From positions 1,003,501 through 1,067,500 of the forward strand of contig RCSZ01000008.1 of the NCBI GenBank assembly GCA_014898425.1: a stretch of DNA of 64,000 bases. Direction: 5' to 3'. A program made the translations under genes and the position numbers. Under the pieces are notes generated by a model. The model was not told the origin of the DNA and made no database searches. It saw only the letters and a program-made list of their open reading frames with translations. Origin of the DNA: Botryotinia globosa. Lineage: Eukaryota; Ascomycota; Leotiomycetes; Helotiales; Sclerotiniaceae. Of this stretch, positions 35,941-48,881 are shown one piece after another (position 1 is the first letter of the stretch; each line of letters begins with the position of its first letter).

Positions 35941-37276
35941 AAAAGATGCTAGGCAATGCTCTCACTATCGGTCGTTGGTACCAGATGGTCTCTACTTCCA
36001 CTCGGTTACATATGACTGTTTGGGTTGACATCGCCCTTCTTCATCACATCACTTAATCGATCACGATGCTTATTGTCCATGCGTCATTTGACGAAATTGC
36101 TTATTCTCCGCATTAGAAACTATGATAATGGTCTGGAGGAATTAAACATCTGAACTTTCTTTAACTTTTCTTAGGATATTCTATAGGGTTCTGGAGATAG
36201 ACTGAGCAATCAGTTGGTGTTTAGAGACATTTTAGATATTGGTAGTGAAATTATGCATGACTTGTCCAGGCCTCGCGCAATACCTTTTGCTTCAAAGATA
36301 CTCGTGCGGCCTTGGAGGGGAAGAGATGATGTGAGAGGGGGAAAGGAGTACAGTGATTCGAGAATCAAATTGACGGTTGTGCAAAACCAGCCAGCATAGA
36401 CACAGAACGAAATAAATTATGAGAATTCAAAAATATCAACAAAAAGACAGAGTATGACAAGTGCGAATGTGATTGTGATTATAATTTTGACAGCAACTAC
36501 TGGTCCGTGTGCAAGTGCACTGGTGATGGATGTGATGAGATGGCGTGAAGAAAATGAATGTAATGTTTCCCGACGAGGATACCCATCAAGTTATACAATA
36601 TCCTGCTTGGGGTGCTCGAATTATATATCGATTGCGGGCCAATAGCCAGAAGCTTTCAATTCCTGGTTCCAATCAAATTGGTTTAACAATTTGCTTTGCG
36701 AATCTATCCTTAATACAGGGTTGCTCTCAACTATGAGAGCGTGTGATTTTCGAAGTGCATTCCGGATTTCCGGAAGCCACCCCGCTTGGGGTTTATAAAG
36801 ATGTCTTCACTATTTCACTAGATGCTGAGATGATGGTAGATGAACTATCCTCGGAGGAAAGGAACAGAATGCGGCAAGTTCATCCATGACCTAGTCTGCT
36901 GATCCTAAGTCTCTTGTAGATTTTATTGCTGTTGTCATTGCTATTGTTATTGCCACTCTTCCATGCCATTGCCAATCAACAAACTTTGCTACTGAAATCC
37001 TGATGGATTGGACAATCTCAGTACCTAGCATCAGTATGGAAAACTAACCTATCTATTATACAAGGTATCCCTTCCCTGTGGTAACCTTTTCGAAAACCGT
37101 TTCTTTGTCCGGTTTGTCAACTTCGTAGTAATCTTACCGCCTTCATAGCTGCAGAAATGTCCCTCTACCTCACTAATCAAAACTCGAAAAGTCAACAAAA
37201 CCGCAGAGACCCCGCAATACCTTATGCTTAAAGTACCTTAAGCCAGAACAAATCCCCCAGATGATAGATGGCTGAT
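35941..37276. other. Intergenic, nothing recognised
   Basis: About 1.3 kb between the MIT1-like C-terminal frame and the 3' end of a minus-strand gene. Short open frames only. The first part is presumably 3' untranslated sequence. No repeat or RNA gene was seen. Confidence 0.5.
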
Positions 37277-38799
37277 TTATTCAACCATCTCAGTATCATC
37301 TCCAGCACCGTTCATACTATTGGCAGTCTGATTCTCGCTCTCGTTCTTCGACATTCCACCACTTCCATCGTCTCTGGTAGAACTCATGGTATTGTCGAAA
37401 TTGGCATTGCTAGCACCAGATCTCTCGATCCGAGCCCTCTTGTTCTGTCTTTCGTGATTCTCTTCACCTGCGTAATTACCATACACACCGCGAGTTTCTC
37501 CATCTCCGCTCGCAGTTTGTTCATCACGACCTCCCGCGAACCCAGATGATCTACCAGCCGCAGCATTATACGGCGCAAGAGTAGAAGGACTTGGGAAGTA
37601 GGGTGGAGGACGACTCGAACCCATTTGATTGAGATGGCCAGCCCAGAAACTCGAATGAGCATCCACTGGCATAGAAGGATAGCGAGGACGGTAGAGATCA
37701 TGTCTTCTGGGTGGCATCTTTTCTGCAATCGGAGCGCGGTGTCTAGGAGATCCGAGATCCATGGCGTCGCTAGGGCGTGCAGAGCTCGATCCCTGATTGG
37801 AGTTTGATTTGTCGGGATTGTATCTGGTGTGCGTGCCGGCGAAGGGAGGATTGAAGTTGAATTCCGAGTGAGGTGTAGCGGGACGATCAGGCTCGGCGCC
37901 GTGAAAAGAATTGGTGTTGTGGTCCTTGAAGAGAGCTCCGTCGTCGTGGGACGCGGGCGAGGTATATGCGTCTTGGTTGGTGTTGGTGCCACTTGCACGT
38001 GCAGGGTCAGAGATAGAGCGGGCGTTGTTGAAGGACCATGGGACTGTATCTCCTGGGTCGACTCCAACCCTGCAGCTTGTGTTAGTTCTTGATCTTGATA
38101 TCCATGATGGAATGAGATAACATACTTAGGCTCTGGCTTCCAATCATCATCATCAGAGAATTCATCATCGCTGCGAGGATCAAACATGTCATAAAGAACA
38201 TGATTGACAGTCTTTCGACCTGGAGCCGGCTGTTCCTTCTCAACCGCCTTCTCGCCAACCATAACTCTGGGCGGTCTATTATTCTTGGTCTCCTCTTGCC
38301 ACTCTCTAATCTCAGATTCTCTCTCCTTGTGGCTATTTTCCTTATCAGCCTCAAGATTCATCAACCTATCACGCAGCTAGTTAGTCACAGTCAAAACTTT
38401 ACAATTCAAGTTTTGCTGGTAGGCTTGGAATTAAGAAGTCAAATGGGGAACATACCTATCTTCACCAGTACTGACATTGGCTTCCATACTATCAGCTCTC
38501 TGATGAGATCTTTCACGGTTCTTACGCTCCCAGCCCTCCCAACGTTTCTCGGGATCATTGGGGTCGCGTTCAAACTCGTAGTAGTGACGTGTGCGGGTGG
38601 ATCCATGTTGGAAAATGCGGCCGTCTTCGAGCCTAGTACCTGGTTTGAGGAAGCATACATTGGGGTTTGTTCTGTGAGAGACATTTTAATTAGTTCTTGT
38701 GTTGGTGAGAAGGTTAGGGGAGTTAGATGAACGACTAATCTACTCCAGATGATTGGCAAATCTGAAGTCATGTCTGGGATGGAAGCGCATGCTGTACAT
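37277..38799 (-). CDS. Hypothetical fungal protein, four exons
   Basis: Exons 38799-38744, 38671-38456, 38365-38126 and 38069-37277 (minus strand) join exactly in frame over introns of 71, 90 and 55 nt, giving 434 aa. The N-terminal ~90 residues look conserved: MRFHPRHDFRFANHLE, NVCFLKPGTRLEDGRIFQHG, HYYEFERDPNDPEKRWEGWE. A KER-rich helix, an acidic SDDEFSDDDDW and a disordered Ser/Asn/Gly/Pro-rich tail with a basic cluster (RQNKRARIER) follow. I do not recognise the family. The Arg clusters and acidic stretches suggest a nuclear or RNA-associated protein, but that is a guess. An additional 5' mini-exon (ATGGG before GTAAGC near 38913) could replace the first Met in frame. Confidence 0.65.
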
Positions 38800-40035
38800 T
38801 CCGAAGGTTGACCCCAAGAAAAAGCAAATTCATACAATCTGGACATCCAGACCACCAACGAGAAGACTAAGAAAAGTAAAACTGCAGACTCTGCTTACCC
38901 CATTGTATAAAGACCTTGAGCTTTCTTAGGACATGAAGTCCTATCTTGTTGCCTAAGGGTGTGTTGAATATGATCAAAACAAACAGTTTTGATCATGATT
39001 TTGCAACTGCAAGCAGTGTAGGTGATGAAAGTATCTACACACATCTTGATAGAGTTGTAGACTGGACGATGCGATGAAACTGATGATCAAGTAGTACAAT
39101 AAAATTGAGTCTTGAAGTTCGAGGTCGGAAGGAAATAAGGGTGGATGTGATAGATATGTGCAAGTCGGGGTTTAAACTGAGGTGGACAAAAAAGTTAACA
39201 ACAAAGTTGTTGAAAGACTTTTCCTTATATTGAAAGCTCCAGCTTGATCTTAAAGATAGATAAAAACAACTTTCTTATTGTACAGTTGTTGTTTATATCT
39301 AGTATGGATGAAGTTGGGAGTTTTCTCAGAGAAATCCGAAAGAGGCTTTGTGGTGGGGAATTCGAGATTGAGAATTCGAGATTGAGAATTTTCTTTTCTT
39401 TTTATGGTGCAAGAGATTGCAAAAGAACTGTATGGAACTAAGACTGTCTATAGCGGCATGCTTGTTTATTCACTGGGCTAAAGTAAAGATTTGCTGTATA
39501 TAAAATTTGGTCAGATGATACAAGAGAAGTCTGTATGTCGGAATTAGTGAATGAGGTTGTTGAATTTTGAATGAGAGGTTCATGATAGTGAAAGTTGACT
39601 TCAAAGTATGAGAGCATTATACTGCTCTTCATAGTGTAGTAAGGTCATTCACAATTTGGAGAAGCAAAGCAGAAGTCTTATACAGCACCATTTTATTCCA
39701 GAGGGCTGTAGGATCGTACAGTCCTACTGGCCGCGAGTAATGCAATTCAACAGCATAGCTACTCCACAAATCCCATTCATATCTTACAACAAACAGGGTC
39801 ACCGTTAGTAGATCCGTTGCAAGCATATTGACATCGATTAGAATCAAACATTGCTATTCCTGTTGCTAGATCCACGGATCAAGAATATGTTGCGCGCTTG
39901 GATTTTAAATTGGCCAGTGTTTGTCCTATTGCCCTGCTAACTACTAGATGACTTCATAAGAAGCGATATTCACGCAAAGAAACTACTTCAACAAATTCCT
40001 GTTCCCCAATCACTAACCAATGTTCACCCCCTTCC
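38800..40035. other. Intergenic, nothing recognised
   Basis: About 1.2 kb separating two minus-strand genes. It includes a short tandem duplication of TTCGAGATTGAGAA near 39360-39390. The right part is presumably 3' sequence of the downstream-numbered gene. No gene or RNA was recognised. Confidence 0.5.
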
Positions 40036-43000
40036 TCAATCAGATGTCAAATCAATAGCTGTCTCGATATTGCTTCCTGCCATGACTGTATCCTTGTGTT
40101 GAACTACCGCTGACAAATGTGTATTGGACGAATGAAGTTCTTGTCGAGTTCCGAGGGCCCCTACAGCCATGTTATTAAGTTTAAAGGTTCCAGTGATACT
40201 TGTATATGCGGCGTGATCGTCGACGGGAGAAGTAAAGATGGGCAGGAGAAGAACTTACCTCTGCTTTGCGATCGACTGCCACCTTCCGTGTTCATATGAG
40301 CATTCTTCTCTGATCCAAGATTTGCAAGTCCTTTATTATCGTTCACATTGCTCGGGATCTGGTTGCCGACACCAATCCTGCCTCCAACACGCTTGCCTAT
40401 CATCCCTCCATTCCTGGAATTACCTGCATTACCGACTTGCTGTCTTTCTTCCTCAAGTTTTCTGGCGGCTTGCTTTCGAAGAAATTCTTCTCTAGCAGAA
40501 CTTTAAAGTTTGTTAGCCAATATCCAAAGCATCTATTCAATAAATGGCTAGTTTCCTACTTATTCTTCGTTTTACGCGGCAATATCGGCTTCCTCATCTT
40601 CTCCTCCTTGGCATGCGTACCAACTTCGTTGCTCAACTTTGACTGGTTCATACCTAACATGCATCTAGTAAGCATTTATGATCCTCCTTTAGTCATGTTG
40701 AATAAAAGATACGTACCTGATGGTAAATACTCCCCATCAGCTGATTGACGTTGTTTGTATTCATCGCTGACGACGTATGCAGCAAGCTTCCTCTTGCGAA
40801 ACTCGAGTTTCGATTCATTTGGCAGTTTCGGGAATTTGTTCTGAAACGCGTGGTGAAAAGTATCGGGGATTCTGTTCTAGATGTCAGCTTGATTTCCAAT
40901 CAGATTTGACGAAGAAGTTACAATATCTGAGGATAATCCCGTCTATTAGTCTTGAGATGTTTGTCCTGAGCTTCGTAGTCAACGTCGATCCAAATTTTGC
41001 GTCCAGAGGTTTTGGTTTGGGGGTTAACATCGCTAGACTTCTCATCTTTCAACATCAATGACTCGGAATACTGGGGATTACCCTTTTGCGTATCTTGGCC
41101 TCGTTTATCTTCGACTTGTAGTTTGGCAGCGTCAGCTTTCTCAATAACCGTGGCATCTTCCATAGTCGGAATGAGTCCGGAATAATACAAATCCCTCAAT
41201 CTCTGGTTGCGTGCCTGTTCGCTCTCAACAGCCAGCTTGTTTTCGCCAGACTTTATCTTCTTGACAGACGTGCGTGGAGAATGATCAAAGTATTGGACGT
41301 CTCTCTTTCGCTTTTGTTGTACTTCAATATCGGCCTTGTCATCAGCATTCGTGATGTTTCCCATTACCTGATCTCCAAGTGAAGTGCTAATCAATTCCTG
41401 TTGGTTATTTGTAACATCTGCGCGACTAGTGTGATTCGAAAGATCGGCACCATCACCACCTGGGTTCTGCTCTTTGACTGGTTTACGATCATTGAGTTTT
41501 GTCTGCTTCTGTGCTTCACGAACTCCTTTTTCTTCTCGATTTTTTGATGCACGTTCAAATTTCCTGAGCAGCTCATCGAACCTTTGAATCGTTAGTTAAA
41601 GTAAGAATAATACAACGAGGGATATTTCTGTTCCTACTTTCGATTAACACTTGCCAGTATTTTTTCTTGAACTTGCCTAATAGAATACGTTAGTATTTAC
41701 AGTCTTCTGAATCAAGAATTTCATTTGTACCGGTGCTCCTCTCGATCACATTCAACGTCCTCGGCATAATTTTCTACGCCTTCACTGACAAGACATGTTC
41801 TGATTTGATCGAGGAGCTTCTGTAAGCGGCGATCTACCAAGTTTGCTACAATAATCCAACTCTCACTGGCCACGTTTTGTTGTGGAAATGGAAGATCCTG
41901 CACAAATCTCTCCTTCATGTCTTGATCATGTAGCATTTTTATCATCAGTATGGTCTGTCGCTTATTCTTGAGTAGATAAGGTAATTCTGATTTCAGTGAG
42001 AGGCGAGAGATATTCGCAGGTGAAGGGTTATTCTGAGGAAGAGACTTATCTTCAACAGATTTATCCTCAACATCATTTTTCTCGTCGACTTTGTCTTGAC
42101 GTTGCTGCTTGACTACATTTTTACTTACTTGTAGGCTATCTGTAACCTCTTTGCTAGGAATAGCAATGGCTCCATGAAACTCACTAAACTCCCTGTCAAC
42201 CTCGGCCTTCTCTGCCATCCACATCTCACGAGCGGTAACTTGCTGAGGAATCGTGAAGTCTTGTAGAAAAGCATCAAGCTGACTGAAATCATGGAGGAAA
42301 TCTCGTTTGTTTTTGCTACCTGGTATCTTTGACTGCTCTTCAATTTCTTGGAGCTTTCTAAATGCCTTTCTTTGGAAATTTTCCTGTAAATGACTTGGTT
42401 CTTGCACAAAGATATCGGATTGTCTCCGAGTCTGTATATCATCCTGAGTTTTCTGTTCCCGCTCAAGAGCTTGAAGTCTCGATTGCTCTGCAAGTTCTTG
42501 ATGCTGTTCAGCTCTTATTTCAGCGTCTAGTTTGCTTTCACTAAGATTTGAATCTGGATGAGAGTCATGGTTTGCACATTTTGCTTGAGATCTTTCCACT
42601 CGGCGAAACTCAAGAGGTGTCAGATCTCTTCTGCATGGAGGATCAGAAGCAATGTATGGAGCTGCTTGCAGGTTTCCCACAAGTGTGCTTGAAGCTCGGT
42701 TCGGCGAAGCGTCATATATATCTCCAGGTGTAGAATTCGATGCCTCATTGACATCTTCCATTTGGACCTTTTCTCCAGGCTGTTTGGAAGAGATGCGGCT
42801 GTTAAAATGGAAGTTCCTGTCATCAGACTCCGGCAACGTATCGTTATACTTTTGGGAAACGACATATTCTGATACTCCATTCCATGATTTACCCAAAGCC
42901 TCGATGGTCTCGATGGTGGACAGGTCATTGTTCTCTCGGCTAGGGGTGTGTGTATTGAGATGCTGTAAATTATCTTGGATAGACAGACCGGATTCGTGTA

Positions 43001-44396
43001 TTTGATCTTCCGATTGCTTTTCCCGGAGAACAACTCGTTGTTCATACGTATCTTGCAGGAATTTATTTTTCTTCTGATCATGTCCCCTCTCGCGCACGTC
43101 TTGCAAGCTTTCACTTCCAGCAACAAGAGCTGAAGAAGTGTCCAAGGAAACAGGGACTTCTAGTCTTACTTCACTTGCGTCCTGGTCGTGAGTATTATTC
43201 TCGCGAGTGGCAGCAGTAGCAGCCGGGTCCATCCAACTTTGTTGATGCTCTCCCGGCGGTATTTCAAGATTCTTCTTCTCTTGTTCCTGTTTCTCCTTCA
43301 GAAAAGCCAGTTGCCAAACAGGCAACAATTTCGGCCCAAGTGGAAGGATTGTGCTTATCTTCGTATCTACAGTCGATTGCCCTCCAGATTGAACTCCTTG
43401 GTTCTTCTTTCTCTCTCTGCGCGCTCGCTCTGCCTTTCGAATTGGCATGGCCTTTGGACCAGTTGGAATTATCGGTTGGGTTCTCACAGTGGCAGTCAAT
43501 GATGGCAGCACTCTTTGCTGATTCTGATGATCGGTACTAACTGCCAGCTGTCTTCCATGTTCAGAGTGGCTGATATGTGGAATTGAAGTGTCCTTCTGGT
43601 GTTGTGGTTGACCAACGCTTGGAGGACGAGACGGCAAATTCTGACGACCATCTACAGCGGCTTCTTTCTGATCTTTCAATCGCCTCCACTCAACTACAGC
43701 AGTATCAATACTGCCAACATGATGGTTTGTCGCATTATACCGTGCAGGAAGCCTCTGACCTTTTGGTCTTGTCAAATTGTGCCCGGTCGAAAACATTTCG
43801 TTTTTCTCCAGTTGAACCTCTTCGTAAGTTTGACTCTCCTCAGGGAAACTGATTCGTCTTGTTGTCATCGGATCTTGAATATTACTAGGCTTTCGAGTCC
43901 TGCGGCTCTGCCACGTAACCATTCCCTTCTCTGCTAACGTGACCCAATCTTTGTCTCTCCAATCTACCTGCTTATTGTCTCCATCCCACTCACTATCATT
44001 CCAAGCCTGCGCACTGGGATTATAGTCATCTGGAACACTGCGATCTCCTCCTCTAAGTAGCATCTCCACGTTGGTGCAGTTCTCCCACTCCCGGCCGCGA
44101 AATTGAAATTTCACTGCAGATCCAGGATTCATGCCGCAGTTAACACTTCCGACAAAGTCGCCTCCCCACATCCTGTTGCAGACAGTGTTGAAGTCTTGCG
44201 GGTTGATTTTGCAATTACATCTCGAACCTCCAACGTTGATATGCTCAGATTTCAAGTTTGGACATTTCAATGCCGAGAGAACGCGATCTTGTGGAGAAGT
44301 AAGTTCGTTGTTATTGGATGATTCGTTGGAGCAAATTAACAAGTGAGTATATTGACCCCAGCACTCATCGTAAGTCGTGATACTGAAAATACACAT
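40036..44396 (-). CDS. Large hypothetical protein with Cys-rich N-terminus, seven exons
   Basis: Exons 44396-41731, 41676-41638, 41581-40922, 40871-40717, 40653-40560, 40500-40259 and 40160-40036 (minus strand) join in frame to 1326 aa. Introns are 45-98 nt with GTAAGT/GTAGGA/GTACGT-type donors. The first ~107 residues carry nine cysteines around CPNLKSEHINVGGSRCNCK and CNRMWGGDFVGSVNCGMNPG, possibly a metal-binding or disulfide-rich fungal domain. Roughly residues 150-880 are polar and Gln/Glu/Lys-rich with coiled-coil runs. The later exons hold a basic helix (KLEFRKRKLAAYVVSDEYKQ), a coiled coil (AREEFLRKQAARKLEEERQQ) and a C-terminal IETAIDLTSD, a SUMO-interaction-like motif. Family unknown; nuclear location is inferred from the basic clusters (QQKRKRDVQ). 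Exon 2 is only 39 nt. Confidence 0.7.
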
Positions 44397-45532
44397 CTTG
44401 ACGATGTTGTACTCCAGTCGTGGTCGCTGTGTTTATTTCGTTTGTTGTGGAGAAATAAACAGTTCTTGACGAGAAGTTTACCTACTTCATGTTCATTTCA
44501 GCCTCGTGGTCTTGACAGCGCTAGGCAAAATGAGGATTGAACCTGGTGTCAAGTGAATTCCAGTTTTGGCTGGCTGTAAGCGGAGTGAAGTTTGAAGTGA
44601 AGTTTCGAAGAAGTGAAGTCAAGAAGCTATCACCTGATTTTTCGGCAATAGAAAATTTGACAAGTTTTACTTGAGAGCCACATCAGATTATCCCTAAGGC
44701 GTTATGAAGACAAAATGCTGAGAGCTATTTTGAATCCAAACTCTAGAGTAATCTTTGGATGTTCACGTTTGTATCAACTTGACAAAAGTTCCTAAGCTAA
44801 TTTCCTTGAGAAGTCAGCTTCTTCGCCTCGTGCAACAGCTTCCCAAAAGGATTACATTTTTCTGCTCATCATGCTGAAGCTCTCAACACCAAGCAACAAT
44901 TCATACACAAAGCACTTGATGAACCATTGATCTTATCATGGAAGCCAACTTCCAAAACGGGTTTCGCTGTCACTCCTGAATTCCACCTACATCAATAGAT
45001 TCTCCTCCAGCATACAAAAGTTTCACCAACAAGATTTATCATCAATATCACACCTCTCCATCATCTCCTAAACATAACCAACCATCTTTCCAATACTCAC
45101 CATTAATACCATTCCAAACATCCTCTCGTCTCATCCCATTTCTACCGCACTATCAACACCCACATCCCTACGCACTCAATCGCAAACACGTGGTCCAATA
45201 CTACAATGTACGCACATCAGTAAAGTGTCATATTCAACACCAGCTATAGCTACTTTCCATTTCAACGCCTCAAATTCAAGTTCCGTCCTAACAACCCAAT
45301 CCAATCCTCTCCAGATTCGAAAGTACCCATTTGCACCATCCCTTTTCTTCTGCGATGATTCCTCCTACAAGAACCGAGTCATCCATCTTAATATTTTGAT
45401 ATTACGCCACGTTGAATGTTTCCCCATCCGAACTAATTAAGTTTCGATTGTTTGACGCATCTCAGATGCGATACTGGTGTGGACATTCTTCTCTATGATA
45501 GAAGTAGTGACTCTATCATTGCCATCTGCCAT
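44397..45532. other. Intergenic, 5' side of the large minus-strand gene
   Basis: About 1.1 kb. The stretch from 44880 to 45200 is pyrimidine-rich on the plus strand. No supportable gene, RNA or repeat. Confidence 0.5.
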
Positions 45533-45757
45533 CTACTTCTTATGCTTCTTCGCTGTCGCTGTGTCATCACTCCCAGAACTTCCATTACCCTGCGATCCAC
45601 CAGGCTTTCCGCCATCCTTTTTGCCAGACCCTCGTGCAGGCTTGTCACCCGTGGCATCACGATATGGCCCCCTATTTTGCTTGTCTCCCCCCCGCTCGTC
45701 CCGTCCATTTCCTCCACTAGAAGCACCGCCAGAATGGTTCCTTGTACTTCTGTCCAT
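45533..45757 (-). CDS. Small Gly/Ser/Lys-rich hypothetical protein
   Basis: A 74-codon single-exon frame that starts with ATG and encodes a very hydrophilic protein: SGGASSGGNGRDERGGDKQN, then KPARGSGKKDGGKPGGSQG and a lysine-rich end (AKKHKK). It is much more GC-rich than the flanking AT-rich sequence, which supports real coding or at least selection. Such low-complexity proteins are easy to mis-call, and the opposite strand is also open here. No function is suggested. Confidence 0.4.
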   Translation of the reverse strand: MDRSTRNHSGGASSGGNGRDERGGDKQNRGPYRDATGDKPARGSGKKDGGKPGGSQGNGSSGSDDTATAKKHKK

Positions 45758-47144
45758 TTTGACTATAACAAAGCTTTGTTGTAATGTTTAGTATATAAAA
45801 ATAGGTAATCAAGTTATAAAGATGTAGGATACTAAAATCTAATGCATTATAGAATATTGTTACAAGATAACCCACCACGTGGAAAACCAAACCATTATAT
45901 AGAAAATCCAACATTACAATGGGTCTACATCCAAAGCCCCCAAAGAATTGAATTTCCTGTACATCAGCATTAAAATAGCCGATGTACACGTACATCTGCA
46001 AAATGAAGATTGTGGAAGAACATGTTCCGGTCGCCGATGAGTACTAACGGCTTGAAAAAGAAATGTTGATGGATGCGTAAAGACAGGATTTGGGTTGGGA
46101 ATGGCGAGAAACGTTCCAAGACAGGTGTATGTTCATATTTCCATTATGCCAAATCAATGCTTTGAGAATGCATGCGGACTTCAAGCACAAGTTCGATCTT
46201 CTGTGCGAGCTTTTGATCGAACCATTACTTTTCGTTACATCACAGCTTTAAAGGAACAATAAGGCGGCCTCCCTACTAGTAGGCCAAGTATGATAGTCTT
46301 TGATAGTCTTTTATAGTTAAGTTCTAGACGTTCAACAGTGTATCGAATATATCAAGTCACGAGGCGGAAAACGCATGTAAATTGCCAGAAAAAAGACCAA
46401 GATGATAAAAATCACTTACCTCAATCACAAATTTACAAAAAACACGCACGCATCAAACATCAAACGTAAAAATGAACGCAAAGATCATTGCCACCTATTT
46501 ACCCATCCATTAATACTCAGCTAGTGTAAAATAAAAAGAATGAACGCCTCAAGTGTATTGGTGCAATATCAGACCTCAGAAAACATCTCTTGATAGACTA
46601 CGCCTATTGCTATTACACCTTACAAAAATACGAAAGTCCATTCGTTCCCTATCCTCCAAGCCCTCCCTGCCCTACATAGCCCGCTCTGACGCAAGGAGCA
46701 ATAATGAGGACGAACGGACGTAACGCACGCAGCAAGCACCCTTATGATTCAGATCCATTCTTGACCGCACGCATGAAAAAGAAGATGAGAGGAAACAACA
46801 AAATCTTGCGAGGAAAAAAGACAGACACAGAGAAGAAACTAACGTGGCACAATTTGCGGAAGAAAAGAGACATATTTGTCCGTTCGTATGCCCTGAGATA
46901 TTTGTGTCGAAACCCAGATGTGTAGTAAGAAAGAAGTGTTCGGTATTGGTGCGAGGAACTTGAAGATATTGGTCCATGTATTATCAATCAAGAGGATGAT
47001 AGATTAATATGCCGATGAAGAGCCATGCACTCCGTAAGAACAATTCCTTCTCGCTAGCATGAACCCGTCACCCAACCGAGCTACTTTCGCAGTAAAATAA
47101 AATCCGATCGCATTAGAGAAAGAGAAGAGTCGATAACAGCAGCT
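45758..47144. other. Intergenic between small ORF and RHO1
   Basis: About 1.4 kb with no supportable gene. A fragment GGTCGCCGATGAG at about 46029 resembles only the head of the motif family at the left end of the window. The segment just right of 46500 probably includes the RHO1 3' untranslated region. Nothing else is recognised. Confidence 0.45.
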
Positions 47145-48117
47145 TTACAGGACAATGCACTTCTTCTTCTTCTCCTTCTTGGTCAAGAGTGCAGCACGTG
47201 TGGCGTGTTCAAACACCTCACGGACACCCTCATTGGTCTTTGCTGAGCACTCAAGAGACTTGTAAGCACCAATCTTATCAGCAACACGTTGAGCCTATTG
47301 TTAAAGTTGTTAGCATGATTCTCTCTGTATCTAATTTCATTCTCGGTCATGCAGCTGTCTTTCAACTGCGCAGTATCTTGATGTATCCTTACCTGATCTT
47401 CTGAGACCGGGGTTTGGTTGGTCTTGTGTAATTCCTCAATGGTTTTTGGGTCGTGGCGCAAATCCTTCTTGCATCCAACGAGGATGATCGGGAGGCCCTG
47501 GCAGAAATGAAGTACTTCGGAGATCCACTGTTCAGGCACGTGTCAGTAATCGTCTTATCAAGGGAACAGCAGATGGAATCATCTATCGAATCGTACCTTC
47601 TCCTGAACGTTATCAAGGGAATCGGGAGAGTCAACGGCGAAACAGATCAAGATAACATGCGAATCTGGGTATGATAGAGGTCTGAGACGATCGTAATCTT
47701 CTTGTCCAGCCGTATCCCATAGAGCCAACTCAACGTGCTTTCCATCGACCTCGACATCGGCGACATAGTTCTCAAAGACGGTTGGGACGTAGACCTATAG
47801 AAGATGCATCAGTTATTGAATCTGATGGGATAGCGATATTCCATCAACAGCTTCGATGCTTGCCAGTGTCAACTGATAGTTGACGCGATGGCCGCGTTGT
47901 ATTTGATTCGCATATAATTCTAATGAGTCGGTGTAAGGCTTACCTCAGGGAAGGTTCCCTTGGAGAAGACACTGGAATATTTCTTAGTGGATATAACTTT
48001 TATTGATTTTATCAACTAGAAAACCGTTGAAAGGTAGATGGGTACTTACATCAACAAGCAAGTCTTACCGCAAGCACCGTCTCCGACAATAACGAGCTTT
48101 CTTCTAATTTCCGCCAT
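47145..48117 (-). CDS. RHO1: Rho1-type small GTPase
   Basis: Five exons on the minus strand (48117-48050, 47971-47944, 47794-47597, 47527-47393, 47294-47145) join exactly in frame to 192 aa, the normal Rho length. G1 P-loop is GDGACGKT (12-19). Switch I is [10 protein letters not shown] with Thr37, and switch II is [17 protein letters not shown] with Gln63. The NKxD-equivalent loop is VGCKKDL, followed by the Rho-specific insert ([15 protein letters not shown]) and G5 ECSAKT. A polybasic KKEKKKK precedes the CAAX box CIVL; the terminal Leu predicts geranylgeranylation and plasma-membrane location. Fungal Rho1 activates glucan synthase and Pkc1 for cell-wall integrity and polarised growth. All catalytic residues are intact. 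Confidence 0.96.
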
Positions 48118-48881
48118 TTTGGCAAAGGTTGTGATAAGTTGTGTTAAAGAGAGCGACTGAGTGAAGTTGTTGATTAAATTGTTGTGTATGTAAACTGATC
48201 GTATGGGTCGTTGCAGATGAAAGTTCGTTAATTGGAAAGGTTGTTGAAGGTGGAAATGAGTTCAAGAAGGCAACCTCTGGAGAAACCTAATAGCTAGTCG
48301 GTTCCAATGTTATGGCCTTATGATTTGTGATTATAATTATCAGGCAGCCAATATTCAATTTGGTTACTATGGGAATCATCCAGCATAATAAATAAATAAA
48401 ATTCTGGGCTACGGTCCACTGGGCTGATGCGGTGAATCAATCCATCAATGAAGGGAAGGGATTGGATTGGATGGGGAGCAGTATGAGGAATAATTCAAAG
48501 AAATCTTGAATGCTTTACTTTACGATTCATATGATTGGATATATTGATATCTACCATACTAGAGTTCACACAGAGTGAGTACAGTATGTAGTGATGGACA
48601 CCTGGGCAGTATGTATTCTTGTTCGTCTATTGTATGTGGGAAGGAGGTACATACAGTAAGTAGTCCACGGGTATTCACTTAGCTGTCTAGGTGGCTTGGG
48701 TGGGGAGATCATGGAGTATTCTGGTTTTATTCATTATATATATATATATATATATCTACAAGTAATATCTATCTATTTTCCAATCACACAGTCGGACATG
48801 AGGAATACTGTACTCTGTAGATTTCTTATTACTGCAGGTGATTGCTACTACTCTTTGCTGTCTGTCTGTCTACGAGGGACC

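Noticed and set aside
38439..38858. A 140-codon minus-strand frame overlapping the four-exon gene
   Set aside because: It runs through two introns of the better-supported model and is protein-like only in fragments.
41391..41576. Separate small minus-strand genes within 40.2-41.6 kb
   Set aside because: They are other-frame views of exons that join in frame to the large seven-exon gene.
46029..46045. A copy of the left-end motif near 46 kb
   Set aside because: Only the GGTCGCCGA head matches; the conserved GAGATRTGCAACA half is missing.
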